Shown here: piece by piece, positions 11,351 to 20,392 of the stretch
Numbering within the stretch: the stretch's first letter is position 1
Layout: each line of letters opens with the position of its first letter
Assembly (NCBI RefSeq): GCF_016907385.1
Contig: NZ_JAFBBU010000001.1
Span: forward strand, 1 to 64,000
Direction of reading: 5' to 3'
DNA length: 64,000 nucleotides
Origin: Subtercola frigoramans
GTDB taxonomy: Bacteria > Actinomycetota > Actinomycetes > Actinomycetales > Microbacteriaceae
Position numbers and translations under genes: made by a program
The notes under the pieces: model-generated
Databases searched by the model: none
Told to the model about the DNA's origin: nothing
What the model saw: the letters and a program-made list of their open reading frames with translations, nothing else

Positions 11351-11689
11351 GTGCTGGCCAGATCCGCCCGAATAACGACTGCAGATGACTATCGTGCTGC
11401 GGTTCGCCGAGGTGCCAGGTTTGCGGCTCCGAGTACGGTGACCTACCTCCGGAAAGGCTCGCAGTCGACTCCGCGATTCGGTTTCATCGTGGCGAAATCA
11501 GTCGGGGTCGCGGTCGTACGTAATCGCGTTCGACGTCGACTCAAGGCAATCTGTTATGGCTTCGCCCCGACAGTGGTACCTGGTTCGGAGATTGTGATCA
11601 GGGCGCTTCCGGGAGCGGCGAACTGCACCTTCGAGGAGCTGAAGCGAGAGGTCTCGCGTTCGCTGACACGGGCTGAGGTGCTGTCGTGA
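11351..11689 (+). CDS. rnpA: Ribonuclease P protein component
   Basis: Protein subunit of RNase P, 112 residues, which assists the catalytic RNA in trimming the 5' leader of tRNA precursors. The signature VVRNRVRRRLKAI (RNR motif) is near residues 56-70. The start is GTG 11351. Its TGA overlaps the GTG of yidD by two bases, so the two genes are translationally coupled. Confidence 0.96.
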   Translation: MLARSARITTADDYRAAVRRGARFAAPSTVTYLRKGSQSTPRFGFIVAKSVGVAVVRNRVRRRLKAICYGFAPTVVPGSEIVIRALPGAANCTFEELKREVSRSLTRAEVLS

Positions 11690-12063
11690 ACACTGCTCTG
11701 GTCAGCAGTTTTGATGTGCAGCCGCGGAAGCGTTCGCAGGTTCTCTCTCGGCTTACAGGCGTGGCGGTTTGGGTCTTTCTGCTCCCCCGAAACGCGGCGG
11801 TGCTCATTCTGAGGGCATACAGGGCAGTCATTTCGCCGCTGTACGGAGACGTGTGCCGCTACTACCCTTCCTGTTCGTCGTACACGATGCAAGCGATCCA
11901 GCGCCGCGGTCTCCTTGTCGGTATCGGTCTCGGGGGGTACCGCATCATCCGCTGTCATCCGTGGGCCGCCGGTGGGATCGATGACGTTCCCGCACCCCGA
12001 GTTTCACATTTCCGCATCACCAGATTCGGCTTCGTCGTAGCTAACGGCCAACGAAAGGGCTAG
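11686..12063 (+). CDS. yidD: Membrane protein insertion efficiency factor YidD
   Basis: YidD family, 125 residues, a small membrane-associated protein that aids Sec/YidC insertion. Signature residues include the Cys-containing CRYYPSCSSYTMQAI and the RIIRCHPW motif. GTG 11686 overlaps the rnpA stop. The C-terminal about 25 residues go beyond the usual family core. Confidence 0.94.
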   Translation: MNTALVSSFDVQPRKRSQVLSRLTGVAVWVFLLPRNAAVLILRAYRAVISPLYGDVCRYYPSCSSYTMQAIQRRGLLVGIGLGGYRIIRCHPWAAGGIDDVPAPRVSHFRITRFGFVVANGQRKG

Positions 12064-12072
12064 CCCGAAAAC

Positions 12073-13053
12073 ATGGATATTCCCGGATTCATCAGTACCA
12101 TCCTGTGGCCCATCAAGTGGGTCGTGGAATTTCTGCTCGTGTCGTTTCACACGCTGTTCACGGCCCTTGGGATGGACCCTGCTGAGGGGCTGACCTGGGT
12201 GCTGTCGATCGTCGGCATGGTGCTCGTGATCCGTGCGGCGCTCATCCCCGTCTTCGTGCGGCAGATCAAGAGTCAACGCAAGATGCTTGAGGTCGCCCCA
12301 CAACTGAAGAAAATTCAGGATAAGTACAAAGGAAAGAAAGATCAGTTCTCTCGCGAGGCAATGTCTCGGGAGACGATGGAGCTGTACAAGCGAACCGGTA
12401 CGAATCCTCTCAGCTCGTGCCTTCCACTCCTGCTACAGATGCCGATCTTCTTCTCCCTCTTCTCTGTTCTGAATGACGCACAGAAGGGACAGGCCGGGGT
12501 CGGCCTGTTGAACTCCGAGCTCGCGCAGCAGTTCGGCAACGCCAAACTCTTCGGTATCGCTCCCCTTCATGAGAGTTTTCAGCAGGCGACAGTGACGGGT
12601 GACGTGGCTGTGATGGTCATTGCCGTCATCATGGTGATCCTCATGACGGGTTCCCAGTTCATCACGCAACTTCAGATCATGTCCCGGAACCAGTCCCCTG
12701 AGGCAAAGAACAGTCCGATGTTCAAACAACAGCGGATCCTGCTCTACATCCTTCCTCTGGTATTCGCCTTCTCTGGTTTCACGTTCCCTCTCGGCGTGAT
12801 GTTCTACTGGCTGACGTCGAACTTCTGGACGATGGGACAGCAATTCCTGGTCATTCGAAATATGCCCACACCTGGTAGCGAAGCCGCAAAAGCACGTGAG
12901 GCAAGGCTTGCAAAGAAGGGCAAGTTGAACATCCAGACCGCGGGAGACGGGTCGATCAGCCATGTCGTGCTCGACTCGTCGAAGCCGGTGACCACCCAGC
13001 GTCAGCAGCCGGTGGGGAAGAACAGAGCCAAGAAGCAGGGTGAAAAGAAATGA
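12073..13053 (+). CDS. yidC: Membrane protein insertase YidC (Oxa1 family)
   Basis: YidC/Oxa1/Alb3 insertase, 326 residues, integrating proteins into the cytoplasmic membrane alone or with SecYEG. It has a hydrophobic helix near 35-60 and the remaining membrane segments of the Gram-positive form between about 110 and 255, without the large periplasmic domain of E. coli YidC. The MSRETMELYKR cytoplasmic hairpin is present. The C-terminus is basic (KNRAKKQGEKK), as expected for ribosome contact. It overlaps the jag start by four bases (ATGA). Confidence 0.96.
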   Translation: MDIPGFISTILWPIKWVVEFLLVSFHTLFTALGMDPAEGLTWVLSIVGMVLVIRAALIPVFVRQIKSQRKMLEVAPQLKKIQDKYKGKKDQFSREAMSRETMELYKRTGTNPLSSCLPLLLQMPIFFSLFSVLNDAQKGQAGVGLLNSELAQQFGNAKLFGIAPLHESFQQATVTGDVAVMVIAVIMVILMTGSQFITQLQIMSRNQSPEAKNSPMFKQQRILLYILPLVFAFSGFTFPLGVMFYWLTSNFWTMGQQFLVIRNMPTPGSEAAKAREARLAKKGKLNIQTAGDGSISHVVLDSSKPVTTQRQQPVGKNRAKKQGEKK

Positions 13054-13646
13054 GTGATGTGACCGACGTGAACACGCAGGAGTTCGTAGAGTTGTCCGAC
13101 GGACCCGGGAAGTCCGGCGTGGACGCCCGTCTTGTCGAGCAGACCGAGTCGACCGACCATACTGATTCCTCAGAGAATCCGGCCACTGGCAGCCTCGAAG
13201 ATGAGGGTGACATTGCAGCCGACTACATCGAGGAACTCCTGGACATCTGCGATCTCGACGGAGATATCGACATCGATGCCCGTGGTGGTAGAGCCTACGT
13301 CTCTGTCAATTCCTCCGAAGACAGTAACCTTCGGCTCCTTTCCAATCCCGACACCGTTCAGGCTCTCCAGGAGCTCACGCGCCTGGCCGTGCAGACGAAG
13401 ACCGGTGGATTCTCGCGTCTCATTCTCGACGTCGGCGGCAGTCGCCAGGCTCGAGAGGCCGAGCTTGCACGTCTGGTGGCAACAGCGATCGATCGGATCG
13501 AAGTCGGTGGCGAGAGTATGGTCGCCCTGGATGCAATGTCTTCCTATGAACGCAAGGTGGTTCATGACCTGGTTGCAGAGCGCGGTTTCGCCTCGGCTTC
13601 TGAAGGCGAAGGGCGCGATCGCCACACTGTGATCAGCGCAGCGTAG
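13050..13646 (+). CDS. Jag/KhpB-like R3H single-strand nucleic acid-binding protein
   Basis: A 198-residue protein of the Jag (SpoIIIJ-associated, KhpB/EloR) family. The first about 55 residues are acidic and disordered; a divergent KH-like domain spans about 60-125; the R3H domain is at about 130-198, with the RKVVH (R-x3-H) motif and the SEGEGRDRHTVI end. These proteins bind RNA and in other Gram-positives affect cell elongation and division. The yidC-jag coupling is conserved. Its TAG stop touches the first parS site. Confidence 0.9.
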   Translation: MSDVTDVNTQEFVELSDGPGKSGVDARLVEQTESTDHTDSSENPATGSLEDEGDIAADYIEELLDICDLDGDIDIDARGGRAYVSVNSSEDSNLRLLSNPDTVQALQELTRLAVQTKTGGFSRLILDVGGSRQAREAELARLVATAIDRIEVGGESMVALDAMSSYERKVVHDLVAERGFASASEGEGRDRHTVISAA

Positions 13647-13660
13647 TTTCACGTGAAACA
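13645..13660. other. parS site 1 (one mismatch)
   Basis: AGTTTCACGTGAAACA matches the ParB-binding parS consensus TGTTTCACGTGAAACA with one difference at the first base. It fills the whole gap between the jag stop (13644-13646) and the rsmG ATG (13661). Confidence 0.85.
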
Positions 13661-14314
13661 ATGAGCGATATCGATTACGACGAGGTCCTCCGTTCGCTCG
13701 AGAGTGAACCCGCTTCAGCACAAGCCATGTTCGGGGATCGGATCGGCGTCGCTCGTGCATTCGTCAGTAATCTTGCGCGACATGGCGAGGAGTATGGCCT
13801 GATTGGCCCTGTCGAACTACCTCGTCTCTGGAGCCGGCACGTGCTGAATTGTGTAGCAGTGGCGCCGCTGATGAGACCTGGCCGAGTTGGCGACATCGGC
13901 AGCGGCGCTGGCCTCCCTGGCCTGGTATTGGCAATTGCTCGCCCTGACGTGTCGTTCGTACTCATTGAGCCCATGGAACGCCGGGTGAAGTGGTTGAACG
14001 ACCAGGCTGCTGAACTCGGCTTGGACAACGTCTCGGTTGTTCGCGCCCGAGCTCAGGATGTTGGGCTCCCTGATGCTCTCGATCAGGTGACGGCCCGCGC
14101 CGTCAGCGCCCTGTCGAAACTGGTGCCCTTGTGTGCTCCTCTTGTTCGGCGGGGCGGCGAGCTTGTGCTCATGAAGGGCGCGGGCGCGGAGCGTGAGATT
14201 GAGGACGCTGGCAAGGTGATTCGCAAGTTCGGCTTACGCGATGTCAGGGTCGAAGTGCTCGGGGTGGGCGTGCTGACCGATCCGACTCGCGTCGTTCGTG
14301 CAACTGTGTCCTGA
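13661..14314 (+). CDS. rsmG: 16S rRNA 7-methylguanosine methyltransferase RsmG (GidB)
   Basis: RsmG, 217 residues, which uses S-adenosylmethionine to methylate G527 (E. coli numbering) of 16S rRNA. The SAM-binding motif is VGDIGSGAGLPGLVLAI near residues 70-86; the NxxxR-like PMERRVKWLN region follows. Loss of the enzyme gives low-level streptomycin resistance in other bacteria. The ATG directly follows a parS palindrome and no Shine-Dalgarno sequence is visible, so translation may rely on the upstream jag gene. Confidence 0.95.
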   Translation: MSDIDYDEVLRSLESEPASAQAMFGDRIGVARAFVSNLARHGEEYGLIGPVELPRLWSRHVLNCVAVAPLMRPGRVGDIGSGAGLPGLVLAIARPDVSFVLIEPMERRVKWLNDQAAELGLDNVSVVRARAQDVGLPDALDQVTARAVSALSKLVPLCAPLVRRGGELVLMKGAGAEREIEDAGKVIRKFGLRDVRVEVLGVGVLTDPTRVVRATVS

Positions 14315-14338
14315 CCGGTGGGCAACGCAGGGTAGAGG

Positions 14339-14354
14339 TGTTTCACGTGAAACA
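14339..14354. other. parS site 2 (perfect)
   Basis: TGTTTCACGTGAAACA, an exact match to the parS consensus, 25 bases after rsmG and upstream of parA. ParB is encoded about 1.1 kb downstream. Confidence 0.95.
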
Positions 14355-14469
14355 TCGGCTGTGCGTGAATCGACATGCCGATCGACTTAGATAATTCCCC
14401 GTGGGCAGGTACCGTGGACGTGGGCTCTATTACCAGTGAGCCGACCCCTGATCTATGAAGATAAACCAG

Positions 14470-14485
14470 TGTTTCACGTGAAACA
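14470..14485. other. parS site 3 (perfect)
   Basis: A second exact TGTTTCACGTGAAACA, 131 bases from site 2 and 72 bases before the parA ATG. ParB bound here could also influence parAB transcription. Confidence 0.95.
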
Positions 14486-14556
14486 TCACCAGCACAAAAC
14501 CACCCTCGGACCATTCCAGGACCACACCGGGTGAGCAGCCATTGAAGAAAGTATCT

Positions 14557-15468
14557 ATGACAAGCGAATCGGTCGGCTTCGACGCTTCGACTCCCCTTGC
14601 ACGCGAGATCGCAGACCTTTCACAGCGAAGACGAGCTATCGCTGTCGCGGAGTTTCCACTCCCCCCGAAGACGAGGGTGTTCACCGTGGCGAACCAGAAG
14701 GGCGGGGTCGGGAAGACCACTACGACTGTCAATCTGGCCGCCGCGTTGGCGAAGACGGGCGCGAAGGTATTGGTCGTCGACCTCGATCCGCAGGGAAACG
14801 CGTCGACGGCGGTCGGAGTGGATCATCGAGCAGAGACGTTGAGTGTGTATGACATTCTGATCCGGGATGTCTCATTGGAAGACGTCGTGCAGAAGAGTCC
14901 TGAGTTCGATCGTCTCTATTGCGCGCCGGCGACCATCCACCTTGCGGGCGCGGAGATAGAATTAGTTCCACTCGTCGCGCGTGAACTCCGCCTGAGAGAA
15001 AGCCTGAATGCCTATTTGAGCCGGGCCGAAGAACGTGGGGAACCGTTCGACTACGTTTTCATCGACTGCCCACCCTCCTTGGGGTTGTTGACGATCAATG
15101 CGTTCGTCGCCGCCCGCGAGGTTCTCATTCCCATTCAATGCGAGTATTACGCGCTCGAGGGCCTGAGTCAGCTTCTTTCGAATATCGCGTTGATCGAACG
15201 ACACCTCAATCCCAACCTCGCCGTTTCGACGATTCTCCTGACAATGTACGACGGTCGCACTCGCCTTGCCTCCCAGGTGGCTGACGATGTGCGCAATCAT
15301 TTTCCGACCGAGACGCTCCAAGCGATCATCCCGCGCTCTGTGCGTATTTCAGAGGCGCCGAGTTACGGCCAGACCGTCATCAGCTACGACCCGAATTCCC
15401 CCGGGTCACTTTCTTATCTTGAAGCAGCATCAGAAATCGCACGACGAGGAGTACACAACCATGGCTAA
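14557..15468 (+). CDS. parA: Chromosome partitioning ATPase ParA
   Basis: ParA/Soj ATPase, 303 residues, which drives origin segregation with ParB-parS. The deviant Walker A is ANQKGGVGKTTTTVNLAAAL, Walker A' is LVVDLDPQGNAST, and Walker B FIDCPPSLGLL follows. I start at ATG 14557 because GAAGAAAG lies six bases upstream; a TTG 15 bases earlier is possible. The last eight bases overlap parB (ATGGCTAA). The N-terminal about 40 residues precede the ATPase fold. Confidence 0.96.
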   Translation: MTSESVGFDASTPLAREIADLSQRRRAIAVAEFPLPPKTRVFTVANQKGGVGKTTTTVNLAAALAKTGAKVLVVDLDPQGNASTAVGVDHRAETLSVYDILIRDVSLEDVVQKSPEFDRLYCAPATIHLAGAEIELVPLVARELRLRESLNAYLSRAEERGEPFDYVFIDCPPSLGLLTINAFVAAREVLIPIQCEYYALEGLSQLLSNIALIERHLNPNLAVSTILLTMYDGRTRLASQVADDVRNHFPTETLQAIIPRSVRISEAPSYGQTVISYDPNSPGSLSYLEAASEIARRGVHNHG

Positions 15469-16423
15469 CCCCAAACGCACTGGACTTGGCCGCGGAATCG
15501 GGGCACTGATTCCCACGATCGACGAATCACGGTCGACAAGTCCGGTCGATGTCTTCTTCGCAGAGCGTGGTGCAGGTGAAGCCGAGCTGGTCTCGGTGCC
15601 AGGCGCTCGTCTCGCCAATCTCGCGCCCGCATCGATCGTGCCGAATGCCAAACAGCCACGGACGGAGTTCGATGCTGATGATCTTGCCGAATTGGTGCAG
15701 TCGATCCGCGAGGTTGGGGTGCTTCAGCCGATCGTGGTTCGTCAACTGCCCGCACAGCCGGGGCTTGCCCAGGAATATGAACTCGTCATGGGTGAGCGAC
15801 GACTTCGGGCAAGCAAGGAACTGGGGCTCGACACGATCCCCGCCGTCATCAAAGACACAGCCGATGAGAATATGCTCCGGGACGCACTTCTGGAGAACCT
15901 GCACCGTTCCCAGCTGAATCCTCTCGAAGAGGCGTCAGCGTACCAACAACTTCTCGACGACTTCGACATCACACAAGAACAGCTTGCGTCTCGGATTGGC
16001 CGGTCGAGGCCACAGATCACGAACACCATTCGGCTTCTGAAGCTGCCGACGGCCGTGCAGAAGCGCGTCGCAGCAGGCGTGCTGAGTGCTGGTCACGCGA
16101 GGGCGATTCTGTCTGTTGTCGACGTGGAGGAGATGGGGCGCCTTGCCGACAAGATTGTGAACGAGGATCTGTCGGTGAGGGCGGCGGAGGCCGCAGCATC
16201 CAGAACCCCCCGGGCACGCCGGGTGCGGCCGACGGCCGGGCGTCGCAACGACCACCTCGACGAGATCGCCGAGCGTCTGGGTGATCGACTCAACACGCGT
16301 GTCAAGGTGAGCCTGGGTGCGACTCGCGGCCAGATTGTGATCGATTTCGCAACGATTCAGGACCTGAACAGAATCCTGAGCGATCTCGGAGATCAGGGGT
16401 TCGGGTCTAGCAGGTCCAGTTGA
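15461..16423 (+). CDS. parB: Chromosome partitioning protein ParB
   Basis: ParB/Spo0J, 320 residues, a CTPase and DNA-binding clamp that loads at parS. The start MANPKRTGLGRGIGALIPT is the ParA-interacting N-terminus. The ParB/Srx domain has the GERRLRASKELG (GxxRxxA) box and ENLHRSQLNPLEEA; an HTH follows at QEQLASRIGRSRPQITNTIRLL, and the C-terminal dimer domain closes the protein. ATG 15461 overlaps parA; a longer frame inside parA is a shadow. It ends 28 bases from the convergent ddl. Confidence 0.97.
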   Translation: MANPKRTGLGRGIGALIPTIDESRSTSPVDVFFAERGAGEAELVSVPGARLANLAPASIVPNAKQPRTEFDADDLAELVQSIREVGVLQPIVVRQLPAQPGLAQEYELVMGERRLRASKELGLDTIPAVIKDTADENMLRDALLENLHRSQLNPLEEASAYQQLLDDFDITQEQLASRIGRSRPQITNTIRLLKLPTAVQKRVAAGVLSAGHARAILSVVDVEEMGRLADKIVNEDLSVRAAEAAASRTPRARRVRPTAGRRNDHLDEIAERLGDRLNTRVKVSLGATRGQIVIDFATIQDLNRILSDLGDQGFGSSRSS

Positions 16424-16451
16424 GCGACGTGTCGTTCGATGAGGCTTCGGT

Positions 16452-17429
16452 TCAGTCCGATTCAGAGTGGCGTGAATCGCGGATGGCGAGCTCGCCGAGC
16501 TGCTCGTAGACCGAGCCGAGACTCAGGCCGTCGGCGACGATCGCCAAAGGCACCAGAGACGTTTCAGTGAGTCCGGGCATCACATTCGCCTCGAGGAACC
16601 ACGGAATTCCGCTGTCATCGATGATCAGGTCGATTCGCGAGAGGTGACGAAGACCCAGGGTCTGATGGATGCTCAGTGCGGCGTGTGCGGCGGCTTCGGC
16701 CCAGTCGTCTTCGAGTCGAGCGGGAGTGAAGAACTCCGTCTCACCCGCATTGTAACGAGCTTCGTAGGAATAAACCCCTGATCGGGGCACGATTTCGACT
16801 GCCGGGAGGGCGAAAGCACCCGCGCCGGTGTCAAGGACGCCAATGGAGATCTCAGTGCCGACGATCTTCTGTTCGATAAGGGCGGTCTCGCCATAGGTGT
16901 ACGCATCGACCACGGCCCGGGGTAGATCGACGTCGTTCTCGACGACGGTCACGCCCTGTGCGGACCCACCCATGGCCGGTTTCACCACGACGGGGGTACC
17001 GAGGTGTTTCAGCACACCATCGAGCACCTGGCTGGCACCCAGTTCACGAAACGTTTCACGGGGTAGGGTAATGGACTCCGGGGTGGCGAATCCGGCACGG
17101 GAAACCAGCACCTTCGCCGTCGGCTTGTGCCAGGCCAGCTGTGCCGATGCAGACTCTGAGCCGACGTAGGCGATTCCCTGAGCACTGAGCAGAGCACGCA
17201 GGGAGCCGTCTTCGCCGCTGGCGCCGTGTAGTGCCGGCCAGACCAGGTCGGGCGAGGCGTCCTCGAGGAAGCTCAGGAGTGTGCTGTCGGGCTCGCGCAT
17301 GGTCACGCGGTGCCCGCGCGCCATCAGACTGTCGGCAACACGGCGACCGGAGCGCAGGGAGACTTCACGTTCATGGGAGATGCCCCCAGCGAGAACGACG
17401 ACGGAACGCTTGGCGGGTGAGTCAGTCAT
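16452..17429 (-). CDS. ddl: D-alanine--D-alanine ligase
   Basis: Ddl, 325 residues, an ATP-grasp enzyme that joins two D-alanines for peptidoglycan precursors. The N-terminus has VVLAGGISHEREVSLRSG; the ATP-grasp domain includes VVVKPAMGGSAQGV and SRIDLIIDD, ending in the Mg-binding FLEANVMPGLT. It lies two bases after the aminotransferase gene, so the pair is one unit on the minus strand. Confidence 0.93.
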   Translation of the reverse strand: MTDSPAKRSVVVLAGGISHEREVSLRSGRRVADSLMARGHRVTMREPDSTLLSFLEDASPDLVWPALHGASGEDGSLRALLSAQGIAYVGSESASAQLAWHKPTAKVLVSRAGFATPESITLPRETFRELGASQVLDGVLKHLGTPVVVKPAMGGSAQGVTVVENDVDLPRAVVDAYTYGETALIEQKIVGTEISIGVLDTGAGAFALPAVEIVPRSGVYSYEARYNAGETEFFTPARLEDDWAEAAAHAALSIHQTLGLRHLSRIDLIIDDSGIPWFLEANVMPGLTETSLVPLAIVADGLSLGSVYEQLGELAIRDSRHSESD

Positions 17430-17431
17430 AG

Positions 17432-18769
17432 TTAGTCCAGGTCTGGTGGTGGGGCTGAGAACGAACGGCTTTGGCGGATGGTCTGGAGGGGGCCTGTCGC
17501 GTTGAACGTCTCCAGCAGATCGATCTCACTATTGATGACGGTCGTGAGCCGACGGATGCCGAGGCGGATCTGATCGGGCGTCGGATAACAGAAGGAGAGT
17601 CGGATCTTGTTGCGGCCACCACCGTCGGCATAGAACGCGGTGCCAGGCGTGTAGGCGACGAGCTCGGTGACCGCGCGGGGCAGCATCTGCTTGGCATCGA
17701 GGTAGTCGGGAAGGGTGAGCCAGACGTAGAACCCGCCGTTCGGCTTTGTCCAGGTCATCTCGGGCAGGTGCTCGGCCAGGGCGGCGAGCATGGTGTTCTT
17801 GCGCTCTTCATAGACCCCTCGAAAGGTGTTGATCTGGCTCTTCCAGTCAGCAGTCGAGAGGTATTCGGAGATCACAAGTTGGCTGAACGAGCTCGGGCAG
17901 AGAATCGCCGACTCTGCAGCGAGAACGAGTTTCTCGCGAATGGCGTGGGGTGCGATTGCCCAACCCACCCGGAATCCCGGGGCGAACGTCTTCGAGAACG
18001 AGCCGAGGTAGATAACGCCTTCGTCTTCGGTGCTGCGCATCGGCGCAGGGGGCGGCCCATCGAAGTACAGAAGCCCGTAGGGGTTGTCCTCCAACACCAG
18101 AATGCCCTCTGATCGGCAAATCTGCAGAATCTCCACTCGACGCTGCGCCGTGAGGGTCACACCGGCGGGGTTCTGGAAGTTCGGGATCGTGTAGAGGAAT
18201 TTGATGGTTCTGCCCGACGACTTCACTCGCGTGATCGCCTCGCGCAACGCCTCGGGGATGAGCCCATCGTCGTCCATCAGTACATGTTCGATATCGGCTT
18301 GGTAGGAGCGGAACACGCCGATCGCGCCGACGTAACTGGGTGCCTCGACGAGGATGACATCGCCAGGATTGATGAAGAGTTTTGTCACCAGGTCGAGGGC
18401 CTGCTGTGAACCAGTGGTCACGACGACGTCGTCGACGCTGCCGGAGATGCCTTCTTGGGCCATGACGTCGAGGATGTGCTCACGCAATCGGGGAACGCCC
18501 TGCCCAGACCCGTACTGAAGGGCGACGGAACCCTGCTCAGCCATGACCTTCGCCATCGATTCGACGACGAGGTGTTGAGGGAGAGCCGAAACGGCGGGCA
18601 TCCCACCGGCCAGTGAGACCACCTCAGGCCGGGATGCGACGGCAAACAGGGCACGGACCTCTGAGACAGACAGGCCGGCGGCACGGTCAGCGTAGTTGTT
18701 GTACCAGGGGTCGAGATTTGTGCCAGAGGGCGACGATGGTCTGTGGTGGCTGTTCACGTGCACTTCCAT
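17432..18769 (-). CDS. PLP-dependent aminotransferase (class I/II, LysN/MocR-like without HTH)
   Basis: A 445-residue fold-type I aminotransferase. The cofactor lysine is in YLGSFSKTFAPGFRVGW, and the family features EDNPYGLLYFDG and VWLTLPD are present. It resembles 2-aminoadipate or aromatic aminotransferases and the catalytic half of MocR regulators, but there is no N-terminal winged helix. Substrate is not determined. I use ATG 18769; an upstream TTG (18796) is possible. Coupled to ddl, which hints at amino-acid supply for the wall but proves nothing. Confidence 0.85.
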   Translation of the reverse strand: MEVHVNSHHRPSSPSGTNLDPWYNNYADRAAGLSVSEVRALFAVASRPEVVSLAGGMPAVSALPQHLVVESMAKVMAEQGSVALQYGSGQGVPRLREHILDVMAQEGISGSVDDVVVTTGSQQALDLVTKLFINPGDVILVEAPSYVGAIGVFRSYQADIEHVLMDDDGLIPEALREAITRVKSSGRTIKFLYTIPNFQNPAGVTLTAQRRVEILQICRSEGILVLEDNPYGLLYFDGPPPAPMRSTEDEGVIYLGSFSKTFAPGFRVGWAIAPHAIREKLVLAAESAILCPSSFSQLVISEYLSTADWKSQINTFRGVYEERKNTMLAALAEHLPEMTWTKPNGGFYVWLTLPDYLDAKQMLPRAVTELVAYTPGTAFYADGGGRNKIRLSFCYPTPDQIRLGIRRLTTVINSEIDLLETFNATGPLQTIRQSRSFSAPPPDLD

Positions 18770-18800
18770 GAATGAGGCGAAATTCCATGCTACCAACGCC

Positions 18801-18838
18801 GAAAAGGGCCCGGTGCCAGAATCGGCCCGGGCCCTCTT
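18801..18838 (-). terminator. Rho-independent terminator after trxA
   Basis: On the minus strand AGGGCCCGG... pairs with CCGGGCCCTT, a strong GC stem (arms 18826-18835 and 18804-18813) with a 12-base loop, followed by TTTTC. It lies between the trxA stop and the aminotransferase start. Confidence 0.75.
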
Positions 18839-18880
18839 ACCGCCGAAGGCCGCCCAGGCGGCCGCGACGAACGTGGAAAA

Positions 18881-19207
18881 TCAGCCGAGGTAGTCGACGA
18901 GGTCGTTCTCGAGTGCCGCTTTGGGCTTGGCGCCGATGATCGTCTTGACGACTTCTCCGCCCCGGTACACCTTCATCGCCGGAATCGACGTGATCTGGTA
19001 TTTGGCCGCGGTCTGGGGGTTCTCATCGACGTTCAGCTTGACGATCTTGATCTTGTCGGAGTGCTCTGCAGCGATCTGGTCGAGGATGGGCGACACGGCG
19101 CGGCACGGGCCGCACCACTCGGCCCAGAAGTCGACCAGGATGGTCTCTTCAGAGTTGAGCACATCGGCTTCGAAGCTCGCATCGGTTACTGCTGTTGCGG
19201 TTGACAT
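18881..19207 (-). CDS. trxA: Thioredoxin
   Basis: Thioredoxin, 108 residues, a cytoplasmic disulfide reductant. The active site WCGPC has Cys32 and Cys35; the cis-proline is in the TSIPAMKVY segment. Downstream of trxB with 91 bases between, so probably trxB-trxA is one transcript ending at the terminator at 18801-18838. Confidence 0.97.
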   Translation of the reverse strand: MSTATAVTDASFEADVLNSEETILVDFWAEWCGPCRAVSPILDQIAAEHSDKIKIVKLNVDENPQTAAKYQITSIPAMKVYRGGEVVKTIIGAKPKAALENDLVDYLG

Positions 19208-19298
19208 GGTGTTCTCTCTTTCACGGGAGGTGTTCGGTGGACGTCAGCGGGTTTCAGCCTTCGTGGGTGTGCATGGGAAACGGCACACGGAGGGCTTG

Positions 19299-20291
19299 TC
19301 AGGAGGACCGGATGAGCTCGATCTCAGCTTCGGCCTCGCGCAGTTCTGCGATCGCATGTGCCTCGGCGAGGCCGGCCAGGTAGTGTTCGGCGTCGAGCGC
19401 TGCGACCGTTCCTGAGGCCGCCGCGGTGGCAGCCTGCCGATAGGTGTCGTCGATGACGTCACCTGCAGCGAAGACGCCGGCGATATTGGTCTTCGATGAG
19501 CGACCGTCGACAGCGATCGTTCCCGACGCCGTGAGGTCGAGCTGGCCGTGCACGAGATGGGTTCGCGGGTCATTGCCGATGGCCACGAACAGCCCCTGCA
19601 CCGGGAGTTCGCTCAATTCGCCCGTGACAGTGTTTTCGAGTGTCAGCGCTTCAACAGTGTTCTCGCCGCGGATGCCCACGACGGCCGAATTGAAGACGAA
19701 TTCGATCTTCTCGTTGGCGAACGCGCGCTCCTGCATGATCTTGGATGCCCGCAGGCTGTCTTTGCGATGAACCAGGTACACCTTCTCGGCGAAACGGGTC
19801 AGGAAGGTGGCCTCCTCCATGGCAGAGTCGCCGCCGCCGACAACCGCGATCGTCTTGGTCTTGAAGAAGAAACCGTCGCAGGTGGCGCACCAGGAGACGC
19901 CGCGACCACTCAGGCGCTCCTCGTCATCGATGCCCAGTTTGCGGTAGGCAGACCCGGTCGAGAAGATGACGGCCTGTGCCTCGAAGTCCCCGCTGTAGCC
20001 CGTGGACACCTTTTTGATGTCACCGCTGAAGTCCACACTCGTCACGTCGTCGAGGAGCACCTCGGTGCCGAACTTCTCAGCCTGCTCCTGGAGCCTGGTC
20101 ATCAGCTCGGGGCCCTGGATACCCTCGGGGAACCCGGGGAAGTTCTCCACCTCGGTGGTCTTCATGAGTTCGCCGCCGGCTTCGACGCTCGAGGCGATGA
20201 GCAACGGCTGAAGACCCGCGCGCGCCGCATAGATGGCCGCGGTGAACCCGGCAGGGCCAGACCCAATGATGATTATCTGTCTCATCGACAA
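19299..20291 (-). CDS. trxB: Thioredoxin reductase
   Basis: NADPH-dependent thioredoxin reductase, 330 residues, FAD flavoprotein. The FAD motif is IIGSGPAGFTAAIYAARAG at the N-terminus, the redox-active pair is CATC in WCATCDGFFF, the NADPH motif is VVGGGDSAMEEA, and AAGDVIDDTYRQ closes the FAD site. Divergent from the hydrolase gene, 101 bases apart. Confidence 0.97.
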   Translation of the reverse strand: MSMRQIIIIGSGPAGFTAAIYAARAGLQPLLIASSVEAGGELMKTTEVENFPGFPEGIQGPELMTRLQEQAEKFGTEVLLDDVTSVDFSGDIKKVSTGYSGDFEAQAVIFSTGSAYRKLGIDDEERLSGRGVSWCATCDGFFFKTKTIAVVGGGDSAMEEATFLTRFAEKVYLVHRKDSLRASKIMQERAFANEKIEFVFNSAVVGIRGENTVEALTLENTVTGELSELPVQGLFVAIGNDPRTHLVHGQLDLTASGTIAVDGRSSKTNIAGVFAAGDVIDDTYRQAATAAASGTVAALDAEHYLAGLAEAHAIAELREAEAEIELIRSS

Positions 20292-20392
20292 GCTCCTTGT
20301 AGCGGTGACTCAGCACCCACGATGTTGCACTGTAGACCTCAACCAATCCTAGCCGCCGGGTATTCCAGAGCCGGAGGGCCCATGATTGAACG

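Noticed and set aside
15266..15460. N-terminal extension of ParB inside parA
   Set aside because: The family start MANPKRTGLGRG begins at 15461; the upstream codons are out-of-frame parA.
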